A stretch of DNA of 23,883 bases from Chrysomallon squamiferum (GCA_012295275.1 CM022674.1:17667327-17691209); one strand, 5' to 3'. Shown: positions 1 to 18,646, counted from the first letter of the stretch. Translations and numbers: made by a program. The notes: a model not told the origin generated them from the sequence alone.

Positions 1-17
1 AATTAAAATTTACAGAC

Positions 18-84
18 CTTGTGCTGAACCTGTAACTAACGCCACCCCTATTACAACAACCTGCCAATACAGGGCACCCATCAT
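18..84 (-). CDS. Signal-peptide first exon of a gene running off the left edge (partial)
   Basis: Read on the minus strand from the ATG at 84, the sequence encodes MMGALYWQVVVIGVALVTGS followed by AQ. This is a typical cleavable signal peptide with a long hydrophobic core and small residues at its end. The frame meets TAA within three codons, so it must be spliced. A split after CAA-G uses donor gtctgt (exon end 18) and leaves phase 1, as in the first exons of the three other genes here. A better-looking donor, gtaaat, lies 4 nt further on (exon end 14) and would leave phase 2. The rest of the gene is outside the window. It is probably another secreted or membrane protein on the same strand as its neighbours, but the family cannot be seen. 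The call rests on hydrophobicity and splice signals only. Confidence 0.4.
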
Positions 85-600
85 AGTTGTCTGCCCGAGC
101 GTTAATCTTTAACGTCCAAAAGGCACTGATGTTTTAGTTTAACTTCCCCGACAAACGACGCTTTTCTAGTAAATATCCACCCGTATTTCACCCACATATT
201 AATCAAGGAGGAAGGCGTTCGTCTGGTCTTTCAAAATAAAAATAGATACCTCAGTTACACTGGCAGTGATCATGGCAGAACGAAAACCGGTTAAGCAGGG
301 TTTTTTTGTTACGACGTAAAGTGACGGTTCATGATTCGGTGTGTTATTGTTTTTATTTTTATTTTTTTAAATATTTATTGATTTTATTTGTATTTATTTC
401 TTTACTTTTTTTGCCTATTGTTATGGACATTTTTGTTGTTTTATTGTTATTATTGTTTATTATTATTAGTAGTATTATTAATATTAATACTACTATAATA
501 ACAACTGCTACATTATTATTAGCATCATCAAGAACATTATCATCATATTTATTACTTAGTTATACATTTTTCTTTTTATTAGATTGCTTCGCTGTTTTTA

Positions 601-603
<3 letters not shown>

Positions 604-646
<43 letters not shown>

Positions 647-648
647 TT
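604..648. repeat. (TTTA)n microsatellite
   Basis: About eleven uninterrupted TTTA units. Confidence 0.9.
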
Positions 649-1026
649 CCCTATCATTACCTTTCTCAAATTTTATATTAAAAACATTCATAAATAGCTC
701 AGTTTCAAAATGATGTCAAGAGGTTTATTGTAACGGCTATGAGGAAAACAATTAAAATAGCAAAAACAACTTTACCGTGTGCAAATGGTTGTATACGTAT
801 ACACATATGCTTGCGCAGCATTTGTGTCGGTTTGTATGCATGTCAGTATGTATGCATGTGTTTTAGTGCATCTGTGTTGAAAAAAATATCAGACTGTTAT
901 TTCACTAGGGTTTGTTTGTTCTGTTGTTATTTTACTTTTGTTTTTTTCAAGATTTTTCCTTATACTGTCACAGCTTATTTGTAACCTTTTTGAAACGATA
1001 TTTACTCAGAATTATTTTCTTTTCAA

Positions 1027-1052
1027 TGATGATGATGATGATGACGTCGATG

Positions 1053-1087
<35 letters not shown>

Positions 1088-1127
1088 CAACAATGTTATC
1101 GTCATCATCAACATCATCATTATTATT
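1027..1127. repeat. Compound trinucleotide microsatellite (GAT/ATT/ATC)
   Basis: A GAT run is followed by an uninterrupted ATT run (about 1053-1086) and an interrupted CAT/ATC run. Confidence 0.85.
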
Positions 1128-1182
1128 AAAAGCTAATAACTGAAAACAGAAACAGTTTTCTTTTACAAAATATTAGTTTAAG

Positions 1183-1188
1183 TTTATT
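1183..1188 (-). terminator. Candidate poly(A) signal for gene 1
   Basis: Plus-strand TTTATT reads AATAAA on the minus strand, about 560 nt past the gene 1 stop codon. ATTAAA variants lie closer, at 1718-1723 and 1595-1600, and could be used instead. In such AT-rich DNA these hexamers are common, so this is only a candidate. Confidence 0.25.
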
Positions 1189-1319
1189 TTTCTGTTAGTC
1201 TCTGTATTTAAAAATATACACATAAGTAAAGCTATAAATGTTATCACAATTATGTTATGATAATAAGAGAAACACTAGTATGTTAAATTCACTTTTTTTA
1301 AATTAAGTACATATATGCA

Positions 1320-1371
1320 CATTGAACATACATACATACATACACACCTACATACTTTGATAAATTTTGAT

Positions 1372-1406
<35 letters not shown>

Positions 1407-1446
1407 GATGCATTCATATATATATATATATACACACACATATGCA
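1320..1446. repeat. CATA/CA/TA compound microsatellite
   Basis: CATA tetranucleotides, then (CA)n, (TA)n, a short spacer, (TA)n and (CA)n again. Confidence 0.85.
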
Positions 1447-1746
1447 TACATACATAATCTAATGGATATGAAGAGACGTAACGACAGATACATAATAAAG
1501 TGTAAAATAAAGAACGTAAGAAGTAAAGTCAGACGTAATCAGTAAACAGATTAGTAGTTAGACACAGTTTGTCTTCTGGAATGATATCTTTACATTTAAT
1601 GAAAGTCACAGCAATAAACAAAACAGATAATTAAATGTTCATCTTAAAATATAATTATTAGATTAGCTGATATTAACATCTTAAATATTCTAATTTATCA
1701 AAGTGTATACATTATAATTTAATGTTAAATGTTTCCATACTTCAGT

Positions 1747-6103
<4,357 letters not shown>

Positions 6104-6125
6104 TCTTCCGTTTAGAATTATCTGT

Positions 6126-6560
6126 ATTAAAGCAGTAGATTGTACTGATAAAAGGATATTAAGATGAGAGTAGAACGATAGTAAATTATACAAGTATATT
6201 AAGAATAATAGTAAATAATATCAAGTATATTATATTGATACAGAATATTAAGTAGTATAACAGTAAAATGTAATGGATACAAGTGAAGGGTATTAAAAGG
6301 TAGTATAACAGTACATTATAATCATACAAGGATATTAAGATGAGAGTAGCATAACAGTAAAATGTACTGAATAAAGGTATTAAGAGTAGTATAACAGTAC
6401 ATAATAGTACAGTACAAGGCTATTAAGATGAAGGATATATACCAGTAAAATGTGAGTGAAGTAACAGTAAAATGCAAATATTGAGTAGTATAACAGTACA
6501 TTATAGTCATACAAGGATATTAAGATGAGAGTAGTGTAACAGTGAATTGCATCAGAGTAC
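6126..6560. repeat. Degenerate minisatellite immediately 5' of the gene 1 start codon
   Basis: Units of roughly 40-46 bp built around gtagtataacagta and acaaggatattaagatgag recur with indels. A longer block at 6302-6359 recurs almost unchanged at 6486-6543, a higher-order duplication. It begins about 23 bp upstream of the ATG at 6103, so it must lie in the 5' UTR, a 5' intron or the promoter of gene 1. Confidence 0.75.
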
Positions 6561-6795
6561 AACAAGACGCCCAATCCTGTTTATCCTCCAGTGCTTACGT
6601 AATTTGACAAACACGAACAGATGTAATCTGATAGAAATTCACAACTCGTATCTACGTTACAGTTCTTAAAACATCAGTTCACTAACACTGATAACAACAT
6701 GTTAACAAAAAATCATAGGCTAGAGTCCATTTCAATTTCCACGTTAATAAATATTAAAATGTATATATGTATGTTATAATTTTTAACGAAGAAAT

Positions 6796-6868
6796 CTTAT
6801 GCATTTTCATTAAGCATAATTATGAGCAGTGAACTATGAATATCATCGTAAAAATATACACGTAAGTT
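6796..6868. repeat. Right arm of the inverted repeat flanking gene 1 exon 1
   Basis: Reverse complement of 5451-5521 with a few mismatches and single-base indels. Confidence 0.65.
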
Positions 6869-6906
6869 TTTCTTAAATTCAGTTTACAAGGAATCAGGTA
6901 TGACGG

Positions 6907-6916
6907 GTGTGTGTGT

Positions 6917-6960
<44 letters not shown>
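6907..6960. repeat. (GT)n microsatellite
   Basis: About 26 GT units with one GTAT interruption. Confidence 0.9.
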
Positions 6961-6964
<4 letters not shown>

Positions 6965-7417
6965 TGATTAAACAAGAAATTATAATTTATAAATATAAAC
7001 TTTACTTAGCTAGACGTTTAACTTGAAAGACTATTTCGACAAACAATGAAACTGATACATTACAAACAAAGATACATTTACTGCAGTTTCCAGTTCGTTA
7101 AATACAGAAACTTAAATCGGTATAAAACATTCACTTCCTGGTCCATATAAATCCAAATAATGTCAGATTTTCATAAAGACATGTCACTTTATAATCCAGT
7201 ATTGTTTAAATATTAAATATGAACAATACATTTAGATACATTTTAGTTTATAAACTGATAAAAAGATATTATACAAATATATTAATGAAAAACTGTATTA
7301 TATTCACTTTCAAGGCAGTTATAAATCACATACTTTGATAAAAATAGGCAATCTTATATCTATTACTTTTCATAATATTCATAAAAAGACTATTTCTTAA
7401 AGTCACGTTAAGTAAAA

Positions 7418-7420
<3 letters not shown>

Positions 7421-7459
<39 letters not shown>
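7421..7459. repeat. Poly(A) run, 39 bp
   Basis: Uninterrupted A homopolymer. Confidence 0.9.
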
Positions 7460-7460
<1 letters not shown>

Positions 7461-8174
7461 ACCCACATTATTGACGAAAATGAACAGTCCCGTCTCAGCT
7501 TATATAAATCCAAATATAGAAATAATATTCTCGCCTGCCACTGACACACAGCAGGTCAATTTCAGTCTGACATCAGCACAAAACGAAGAAAAACAACTAT
7601 AGAACTTTTAGTTCATATTCGTCTGCCCTTCGGTCGAGCTCCGAATCAAACAAGGAAGTAGTTTAGTGTAAAAAATCTGTTTTTACTTGTTGTCACGTTA
7701 AAACGCTGGTAGATGGGCCGGGTAAAGTTAAATACAGAAAGCAGTTTGACAAGTTTTTTTTTGCCTTTGAATAAGCGGGGTTTCGACACACATTGCTAAG
7801 TTAAAGCTAAGTGGCGTGCGGCTCTGTCGGTTCATTCATAACAAACGTTCGTCTGATGTAGGTGTCAAGGTCGGAGACTGCGAGAATAATGTACGAAAAC
7901 ATTTACAAACTGGAGGAACGAGAGAATCACTTTAAAAATAACACTTAAAGCGGAAAGCTAGTATCTTGTGACATAGGAGTGTAGAAATGTGGGTAATACT
8001 ACTTTCAGTGTTCGTAATGAATGATTGACAAGTTGGGGGCGGGGCGTGAATGGAGCGATACGTAGTAAGGGTAAAGAAAGGAAGCTGCTGATAAAGCCAC
8101 ATAAAAACAAATATAAATTTGTTTAGTGTCCACCCAGATTAATTCTTCCATGTAGAGAGGGAGGTTTTCATTTT

Positions 8175-8175
<1 letters not shown>
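7460..8175. other. Higher-complexity unassigned segment, no gene seen
   Basis: This segment is noticeably less AT-rich and less repetitive than its surroundings and contains a GC-box-like gggggcggggcg at about 8035-8046. No frame longer than a few dozen codons and no splice-bounded exon stood out. It could be a promoter or 5' region, or an unrecognised mobile element lying between the poly(A) and poly(T) runs. Confidence 0.35.
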
Positions 8176-9060
<885 letters not shown>

Positions 9061-9065
9061 TATGT

Positions 9066-9110
<45 letters not shown>
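9061..9110. repeat. (GT)n microsatellite
   Basis: About 20 GT units. Frames crossing it on both strands are artefacts of the dinucleotide. Confidence 0.9.
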
Positions 9111-9112
<2 letters not shown>

Positions 9113-9291
9113 ACGTCGGTTTTTAAATGACACAAAAGACAGAAAGGTAAAAGGCAATTTTACTAAAGAAGAGACAACAAAACATTTTTTGAAAAACCTG
9201 ATCCACGACAGTTCACAACAATATATGCAACAACATAACAATACATGACTTGTCAACCCTCACAGTCTCTTAAATAGCGTTATGAGCGTAG

Positions 9292-9391
9292 GTGTGTATA
9301 TATGTATGTATATGTATGTGTATGTGTATGTTTTTTTGTGTGTGTGTGTGTGTGTGTACTAAACCTATATATATATATATATATATATATG
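9292..9391. repeat. TATG/GT/TA compound microsatellite
   Basis: TATG repeats, then (GT)n, a short spacer and (TA)n. Confidence 0.85.
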
Positions 9392-9409
9392 TTACAGCCA
9401 ATAATGTGT

Positions 9410-9560
9410 GAAAGAAGTCATCTGGTCTAATGCCTGAAATGTTTAGGTTTAGCCTAACTCACAAGACCGTCAGACATTTGGCCTAATGTCTAAGATTTCC
9501 AATAAATAGGCCAAACGACTGAAATAGACCTCAAGTCATTAGGGAAAATGACTGAATGAA
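9410..9560. repeat. Subterminal repeat region beside the integrase-type relic
   Basis: Variants of a motif close to GTCATTTGGCCTAATG occur at least four times in both orientations: agtcatctggtctaatg, cagacatttggcctaatg, aggccaaacgactga and caagtcattagg. Such clustered inverted motifs are usual near the ends of DNA transposons. They lie just 3' of the coding relic at 9618-10295, so they are probably that element's end. No clean terminal inverted repeat or target duplication was found. Confidence 0.5.
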
Positions 9561-9617
9561 AAATAATGACTTACAATTGGATGAAGAGATTTATTTCGTA
9601 ACTCATATAGTAGTGTT

Positions 9618-10295
9618 CTATTTATTACAGCAGTTCAAACGTTTGTTCTCGAAACATACACGTTTTGTTTGACAGCTCTTTTTTCCTCTATAGTTGCATT
9701 TCACAAACCCTTGTCCTCCTGCGTAACTCCTTTGACACTGCTGCTCTAAAAGCATTTTGACACATCATACAACAAAAGCAGTCTCTGGGAACACACATCA
9801 AACTGGTTCCTGGTAGACTGTTCATTGTCATCAGTATCTACAATCACCCCCAGCAGGCTCCTGGGGTCACCACGGCTCCTGTCCACAGCTGGAATAGGCA
9901 CTGCCATGTTGTCTCTCTCTCCTTCTTCTCCGGCAGACAACACAACGCGACTGCGTTTGATCATCCGCTCGTCTTGCTGAAACTGTTCATCTTCGCCGAA
10001 TTTTTGCGTAGAGCTGACGTCGTCACAGGAACTCTACTTTTGGTGTCAACTGGTCATCCTCGGAGTGGGACCGCAGCTGGTCAGACCTGGCGTCTTCATC
10101 CGTTTGCGTTTCTTGGTCAGTTTCTGCACGTTTGCGCACTGAAGAATTTCAAACGTGGACATGAGGTAGTAAGTATACGTGGTGGGTTTTTCCCGTGGTC
10201 AGCAGATATCTTCTTTAGCTGGTCCATAATCAAGAAGTGCTCTTCCTTTGGAATGTACACTCTCTTGCATAATTCATACTTCTTAAACAATCTCT
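9618..10295 (-). pseudogene. Decayed KRBA2/SCAND3-like integrase-type transposon protein, core deleted
   Basis: The minus strand near 10290 opens with a segment containing RVYIPKEEHFLIMDQLKK and DHGKNP, then shifts frame into STFEILQCANVQKLTKKRKR. This resembles the N-terminal part of KRBA2-like proteins, which carry a domesticated integrase. After more decay the C-terminal part is clear: NMAVPIPAVDRSRGDPRSLL, then SRNQFDVC (about 9770-9905), then, across further breaks, GQGFVKC and a Cys-rich end with CQTKR, ending at TAG 9618-9620. The whole integrase catalytic region between these ends is missing, so the copy is non-functional. Assignment is from remembered family motifs, without a search. 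The plus-strand frame at 9974-10300 is a shadow. Confidence 0.65.
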
Positions 10296-10389
10296 CTTAA
10301 AGCGGACTTCCAAAAGAACCACCATGGTGGAAAAATAAGTGATCTGAATGCAATCAGGAACTACTGCATTTTATACCACCTATTAACAC

Positions 10390-10390
<1 letters not shown>

Positions 10391-10441
<51 letters not shown>

Positions 10442-10535
10442 TATATATATATATATATAATATATATATAATACATACACATGCATATGCATACATACAT
10501 ACATACATACAATACATACATACAACACATATTCA
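10391..10535. repeat. (GT)n-(TA)n-(CATA)n compound microsatellite
   Basis: About 21 GT units, a TA tract, then CATA repeats. Confidence 0.9.
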
Positions 10536-10775
10536 CATATATGTATTATTTTTAATCACCGTTACAAACATCCTAAGGGATTAAGTAAAACATCTTTGTT
10601 TTGTTTTCAAAGATAAAACGTTATTTAAAATATTATCATAGTGGGGAAAAACGCCTCGCTTGGACATGCCATAAGCAAATTAAAATAAAATACATTTAAC
10701 TATAGCAACCAAAGTTATAAAGCCAAAGTCGTCAAGTTACAATCCATCCAATCTAACAACAGACATATGATTAAT

Positions 10776-10815
10776 TAAAATACCTAAATACATTAATACA
10801 TAATGATATGAGCCG
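10776..10815. repeat. 40-bp direct repeat, copy 1
   Basis: Begins taaaatacctaaatacatta and matches 10912-10951 at 38 of 40 positions, with an offset of 136 bp. Confidence 0.85.
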
Positions 10816-10911
10816 CCTCCAATTAATGGGTATGCGCCGATTAAGGACCGCTGTAGACAAAATATGTCTTATCCCGAGTAAATTGATTACGGCAATAATC
10901 TTGACAACAAC

Positions 10912-10951
10912 TAAAATACCTAAATACATTAATACGTAACGATATGAGCCG
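10912..10951. repeat. 40-bp direct repeat, copy 2
   Basis: Second copy of 10776-10815. The two differences are both A/G or T/C transitions. Confidence 0.85.
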
Positions 10952-11245
10952 AGTGCTATAAAATAACGCACAGACCAGTGTCCAGTTACAACGCATTGGC
11001 TGTCCAGCACTAAACACTTCGGAACTCGGCTCATCTCACTTTCATTTTTATATTTAGACTGGACCCCATTGCTCCCAGACTGCATTCCCCAAAGTATTTA
11101 TATAGCAAAATACCCACGGTTAAAATCACCAAAGACAAAAATAAACACGGTTATAATATTCATGTGTTTTTGCATAAACTAGATTTTGTGTTTATAATCA
11201 ACCATTTATATGTGTGTGTGTGTTTGTATTTATGATTATTAGTTG

Positions 11246-11248
11246 TAT

Positions 11249-11300
<52 letters not shown>

Positions 11301-11336
11301 CGTAGTCGTAGTATTAGTAGTAGTAGTAGTAATTTT
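11246..11336. repeat. (AGT)n microsatellite
   Basis: About 25 AGT units with two CGT-containing interruptions. Confidence 0.9.
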
Positions 11337-12115
11337 ATTATTATTTGATTGTTTGTTTTATTTTTATTTATTTATAATCATGTTGACGCATATATATATT
11401 GAAATAAATAAATTAATAAATAAATAAAACAGGCAAAAATTTAAATAAATAATTCAACAAATAATCAAATGACCACACAAACAAACAAACTGAAATAAAG
11501 AATGAAAATGTTTTCCTTTTATTACAGAGATAACACGAATTGTTTTCAAATCTACAGACAACACTGGTAGAAGTTTCAGGAATTTTTCCTCCAGAAAATA
11601 CATTTTTATATCAGCAGTGAGGATCATTTTACAAACTATTTTATACAGTACAACACATACTATAATTTTTATATAAAGTCAGCACTAACAAACACGAATG
11701 TGATAAAGACAAACTCGATAAAGCTGGGATCGATCCTTATAATCTACCGGTATCAGGAGAACGTTTCAAATACCAGTAATAGTTCTCGTTTTTATATTAT
11801 CATAAATTTATCTTTATCCAGAACACGAATTAAAATAAAATAATTCAGCAACATTTGCTTACATAAATTTAAATTTAACAACTCTTTCCAAAGAAAACAA
11901 TTATAAAACTAAATTTAACAAGTGTTATAAATTTACATTTAGCAATTGTTTCAAAATTAGTAGTTTATAAATTTATATGAAATAAATGCTAAAAGAAATA
12001 AACAATTCAGATATTTTCTTTCTGGTTTATTTTTTTTTTTTTTTTTTTTAATGGCATTGTTTTCAGTATTTTGATTAAACAAAACATTCCTGTAAATTGG
12101 AATAGTGTTTCGTTT
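11337..12115. other. AT-rich intergenic stretch 3' of gene 2; no gene seen
   Basis: TTTA/AAAT-rich sequence and short poly(T) runs (for example near 12030). Neither strand gives a supportable exon. Confidence 0.5.
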
Positions 12116-12127
12116 TTTATTTTTATT
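12116..12127 (-). terminator. Candidate tandem poly(A) signals for gene 2
   Basis: Two adjacent AATAAA hexamers on the minus strand (12122-12127 and 12116-12121), about 710 nt past the gene 2 stop and about 60 nt beyond the last minisatellite unit. If used, nearly the whole 3' UTR would be minisatellite. Confidence 0.4.
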
Positions 12128-12835
12128 TCATTTCTCAAGTTAATAATTTAGGCTAGCACTATTGTCTCGTTTCAACTAATAAAACTGTTTTAATTAAAAA
12201 AAGACGACTGTAGAGTTTTCATTACAGTTTTAGTTCAAAACAGAAGTTGTTGGAATTTTCATCACAGTTTTAATTCAAATCCGAAGATACTCGAATTTTC
12301 TTTACAGTTTTACTTCAAAACAGAAGATACTCGAATTTTCGTTTTTTTTAAGATGAATCAAAACAAAAGATATGGTGGAATTTTCGTCACAGTTTTAGTT
12401 AGAAGGTGAAGATGAATGAATTTCCACTATAATTTTAGTTCAGAAAAGCAAATGGTGGAATTTTTAGTACAGTTTGAATTCAAAACAGAAATAGGTCGAG
12501 TTGTCATAACAGTTTTCGTTCAAAATTGAAGGTGGTCGAATTTTCTTTAGAGATTTAGTCCAAAACAGGAGATTGTGAAATTTTCATTACATTTTTAGTT
12601 CAAAACAGAAGACGGTCATTTTTGTAATTACAGATATAACTTTAGTCAGAAGACAGACAAATGTTCCTAAAACTATTTGTTCAAAACAGAAGATGGTGGA
12701 ATTTGTATTACCGTTTCAATTTATAACAGAAGATGTTCAAATTCTCAATCCTGTTTTAGTTCAAAACCGATGATGGTCGAATTGTCATTACACTTTCAAT
12801 TTGTAAAAGAAGATGTTCAAATTCACAATCCTGTT

Positions 12836-15392
<2,557 letters not shown>

Positions 15393-16080
15393 TTTATAAA
15401 TGGTATCAATGTCGAAATTCAGATATCTGTATTCAGAAATAAATTAATTTACTTATATGAAGAGATTTTAATCGTTATTCCACAGAGGCAAATAAACTAA
15501 TAATTTCTTCAACTAATGTTTCCAAGACACTGTCACTACCAAACTGAACTCTTCAAATATATTAAGCGTTTGACACAAGCTTCTGTTTTCAGTCCTGTGT
15601 TAAATAAAACATTTTCTAATAATTCCTGCAGCTTCTCTCGGTTTAGCTGAAACATACAGAAGCCAAACAGAACTGTAATCACATTCGGTGAACAAATGTT
15701 TTATGCTAGAGTGAATATGGATTATTTAATTAATAATCTAGTGATTATTGATATTTTTCTCTAATTTGTACTGATTCTTTCAATTCATCTGAAAGAAATA
15801 GAAGGCGAACAGAATTGTTTATTCGTATAATAGTCATCAGGGAAATGATCATTTGAAATATGATTTGTTCTGTCTTGATTCAGCGATTGGTTTAGGGCGA
15901 AATGTTTGTTATCTTTCTTTTTGTTGCTGTATCTTTGTGGGTTTTTGTTACTGAGGGGAGTGTGTGTTTATATGGTTGTTCTGTTTATTTTTATTGAGTC
16001 ATGTTGTTGCTTTTGTTGTTCGTACCGTTGTTTTATTGTATTAATATATTTGTAAGTGTATATCATGTGGGATCTAGTAG
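15393..16080. other. 5' flank of gene 2; no gene seen
   Basis: Ordinary AT-rich sequence upstream of the gene 2 start. No exon or clear core promoter could be supported. Confidence 0.5.
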
Positions 16081-16305
16081 GTTTAGAGGAAACTAGTATG
16101 TACATCTTGTTAATTTTTTAGTAATAGCAATCGTAGTAATAGTATAGTAATTGTTTAGAGATAGCTAGTATGTATATCTTGTTAATTTTTAGTAGTAGTA
16201 AATTGTAGTAATAGTATAATAGGTTTAGAGGTAGCTAGTATGTACATGTAGATAATTTTTAGAAGTAGAAATTGTAGTAATCTAAATTTAAGGTAGTAGT
16301 ATGTA
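16081..16305. repeat. Minisatellite of about 70-72 bp units upstream of gene 2
   Basis: Units start with gtttagag at 16081, 16153 and 16223 and share tagctagtatgtacatctt and gtaatagtata. A partial fourth unit follows at about 16286. Confidence 0.8.
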
Positions 16306-16319
16306 CAAATCAAACTAAA

Positions 16320-16500
16320 TAAAAGTCAAATCAAATCACCTTTTCATACTGATGGTTGTGAACGTGATTCCATTCCATGGGATAAAAGTTATATCACCCA
16401 GAAATGTTCTCGGATTGACTGGGATTTGAACGCGATCTTCACCCCGCACATTTTCCCATATCAACAGCGCAAGATTCTCATTTATCCAAATTAGTCTGTG
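16320..16500 (-). mobile_element. Probable tRNA-derived SINE fragment
   Basis: The minus strand carries a B-box-like gcgttcaaatccc at about 16425 and, about 50-60 nt 5' of it, a D-arm-like ttggataaatgag, the spacing of an internal pol III promoter. A non-tRNA body follows (tgatataacttttatccc) and then a T/A-rich tail near 16320. The tRNA half does not fold into a clean cloverleaf by eye, so it is not called a tRNA gene. The SINE family is not identified. Confidence 0.4.
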
Positions 16501-16519
16501 ATCTGATGATAATAATTAC

Positions 16520-16628
16520 AAAGTAAATAAATAAATAAATAAAAAAATAAAAAACAAATAAATAAACAAACAAACGAACAAACAAACAAAAATAAACAAA
16601 TAAATAAATAAATAAATAAATAAATAAA
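16520..16628. repeat. AAAT/AAAC tetranucleotide array
   Basis: Interrupted (AAAT)n and (AAAC)n units. Confidence 0.85.
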
Positions 16629-16879
16629 TGAATAATTATATTCAAGATACACCGACATTTAACAGAATTAATTATGTCTGATATTTTTTTATTTTTGTTA
16701 TTTTGTTATTTTTTTTATCTCCGTCTGTCTGTTCTGGTCATACACGTTAATTCTTTCTTTCTCTCACTACTTTCTCTTTCTGTCTCTCTCTCGATCTCAC
16801 AAACTTGTTTCATCCTTATCTTTTAGTATTCAGAATTAGTAATTTTTTTTTTTTATTTGGCTAGTTAGGTAGTTAGTAG

Positions 16880-17195
16880 AAATGATAAGGTTAGTAATAA
16901 TACTAATAACTGTTGTGGAAACAGTAGGGCTACTAATACTAATAATAGTAGTAGTAGTAATGGAAATGGTTATAAAAGTAATAGAAATAATAGGGCTAGT
17001 AATAATTGTAGTATTGGTACTGGAAAAAGTATTGGAAGTAATAATAGTAGTACTGGAAATAGTAGGGCTAGTTTTAATAGTAGTAGAAATGGTAGGTATA
17101 ATAATAATAATAATAGTTGTGGAAAAGTAGAGCTAGAATAGTAATGGAAACAGTACGGCTAGTAATAATATTAATAATAGTTGTGGAAATAGTGG
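16880..17195. repeat. Degenerate trinucleotide-derived minisatellite
   Basis: Irregular repeats built from ggaaatagtagggctagt and (AAT/AGT)n. The long plus-strand frame across 16882-17130 is an Ile/Val/Leu-rich artefact of this repeat. Confidence 0.65.
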
Positions 17196-17199
17196 CAAT

Positions 17200-18215
17200 G
17201 TTTCAGAATAATATTTAATATGTGCGACGGTATAAAATCAAGAATTGAAACGTAATATTTTCCTTGGTATAAGGCAAGGGGGAAACGTCATTTTTTTTAT
17301 TTTCATTATACTTAAATGGTTTTATCTGAAGTTATTTGTGCAGTTATATATAGTGATGACACTGTACAATTAGGAGAAGGAACAGATGATTTACAACATC
17401 ACGTGCACTGTCTTGAAATGAATTGTAAAACGTGGAAATTAAAAGTTAATGCTCCCGTGTCAAAAATTATGATTTTCTTTCCACACGAAAATTAAAAACA
17501 GATTTATATATAAACATATGGAAATAGAAATTGTTGCTAAGGTTTATCAATCGACTGTTAGTTAGATTAGTTTGACAAAATTGTAAAACCAATATTGTTA
17601 TATGCACAGAAATCAGGAGTTTTCAATATTGCAATATAACTGAAAGATATCATCTCACGTTTATAGTATGTGTTATCAAGTCAACGCCAAGATATATGGT
17701 TTGTGGTGAATTATGCAGCTATCCATTGTCTATAAATGTTACAGTAAAAATGTTTACAATTTGGGCAAACATTGTAAAGAGTATAAACTGTCTCGTATAT
17801 TATAAATGTTATCTTATAACCATAGTATGAATGCTTCTGTAATAGCTTATATTATGCTTCTAATATTAGATGAATGTGTTTATGAAGTATATATTCGTGT
17901 GTTCAAGTAAATGTTTTGCGCCAATTAAAAATGTTAGAACTTTATTTAAAGTTAATAATGTCAAGCTTCCTATATAAACTGGTACACGGTTCAATATTGA
18001 AACACAGGAAATATCACTTATGCAATTTTGATATTGGTGATGAGTTTCTCTGTATATTTAAGTGGACATTTTTAACTTTTCAGAGAAATAAATATATACC
18101 ATAGTATTGTACATTTAGACCAAATACAATAACATTTCAACATATATTTTCTACAATGTTAAAAACCACTTTTTGTATAAACGTTCCTGAAATTTTCATA
18201 TATTGTCATTGAAAG
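17200..18215 (+). pseudogene. Decayed non-LTR (LINE) retrotransposon reverse transcriptase, C-terminal half
   Basis: With frameshifts and stops, the plus strand reads in order: a GIRQG motif (about 17267), YSDDTV at about 17349-17366 in place of the RT catalytic YADD, then DLQHHVHCLEMNCKTWKLKV and SKIMIF. Next come a PILLYA segment (about 17590), a thumb-like stretch, and the longest clean piece (17916-18104) with the C-terminal motif GDEF plus FKW. After a stop, RPNTITFQHIFS follows. This order is that of LINE ORF2 proteins, and the clade is not resolved. It is inactive, and the 5' half with the endonuclease is absent. It lies between genes 2 and 3 in the opposite orientation. Confidence 0.75.
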
Positions 18216-18404
18216 AGTATTCTTAAAATACACGTGATTATGTTGTAATTATCGTTATTCATTATTATAACTATGTTTTGTTTATATGGTCTCGTCACGT
18301 GCACCGTCGTCATAATTTTTTTGAGTTTGTTATTCCAAGATTGTTAACACGTTGACTTCCGTCACCACTAGATGGCGTGTTAGCATTTACTGTGATTCAA
18401 AATG

Positions 18405-18418
18405 TTTATTATTATTAT

Positions 18419-18456
<38 letters not shown>

Positions 18457-18601
18457 TCATTATTATCATCATTATTAGTATTATCCTCATCATCATTATC
18501 ACTATTAGTATCGTTATTATCACAATTATTATTACTATTATCATTGTTATTCTTCTTCTTCTTATTCTTCTTCTTCTTCTTCTTATTATTATTATTATTA
18601 T

Positions 18602-18646
<45 letters not shown>

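Larger units (their letters stand above)
300..1746. other. Non-coding AT-rich stretch with microsatellites; 3' flank and probable 3' UTR of gene 1
   Basis: No supportable exon was found. The stretch holds a (TTTA)n array at about 604-648, GAT/ATT/ATC triplet runs at 1027-1127, CATA/CA/TA dinucleotide and tetranucleotide runs at 1320-1450, and otherwise AT-rich sequence. Long frames here are low-complexity translations. The part nearest 1747 should be the 3' UTR of gene 1. Confidence 0.6.
6561..7420. other. 5' flank of gene 1; no gene seen
   Basis: AT-rich sequence with the right arm of the inverted repeat (6796-6868) and a (GT)n tract (about 6907-6960). No convincing coding exon on either strand. 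A 5' UTR exon of gene 1 could be here but cannot be identified. Confidence 0.5.
10536..11240. other. Unassigned intergenic segment containing a 40-bp direct repeat pair
   Basis: No exon could be supported. A 104-residue open frame on the minus strand (10771-11085) crosses both direct-repeat copies and has no recognisable domain. A 10-bp inverted pair, atgagccgag at about 10945 and its complement near 11025, also lies here. It may be an unrecognised short mobile element. Confidence 0.4.

Noticed and set aside
9974-10300. Plus-strand 108-residue frame
   Set aside because: Antisense shadow of the integrase-type relic.
16380-16480. tRNA gene
   Set aside because: Only B-box and D-arm resemblance. 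Stems do not pair convincingly, so a SINE fragment fits better.
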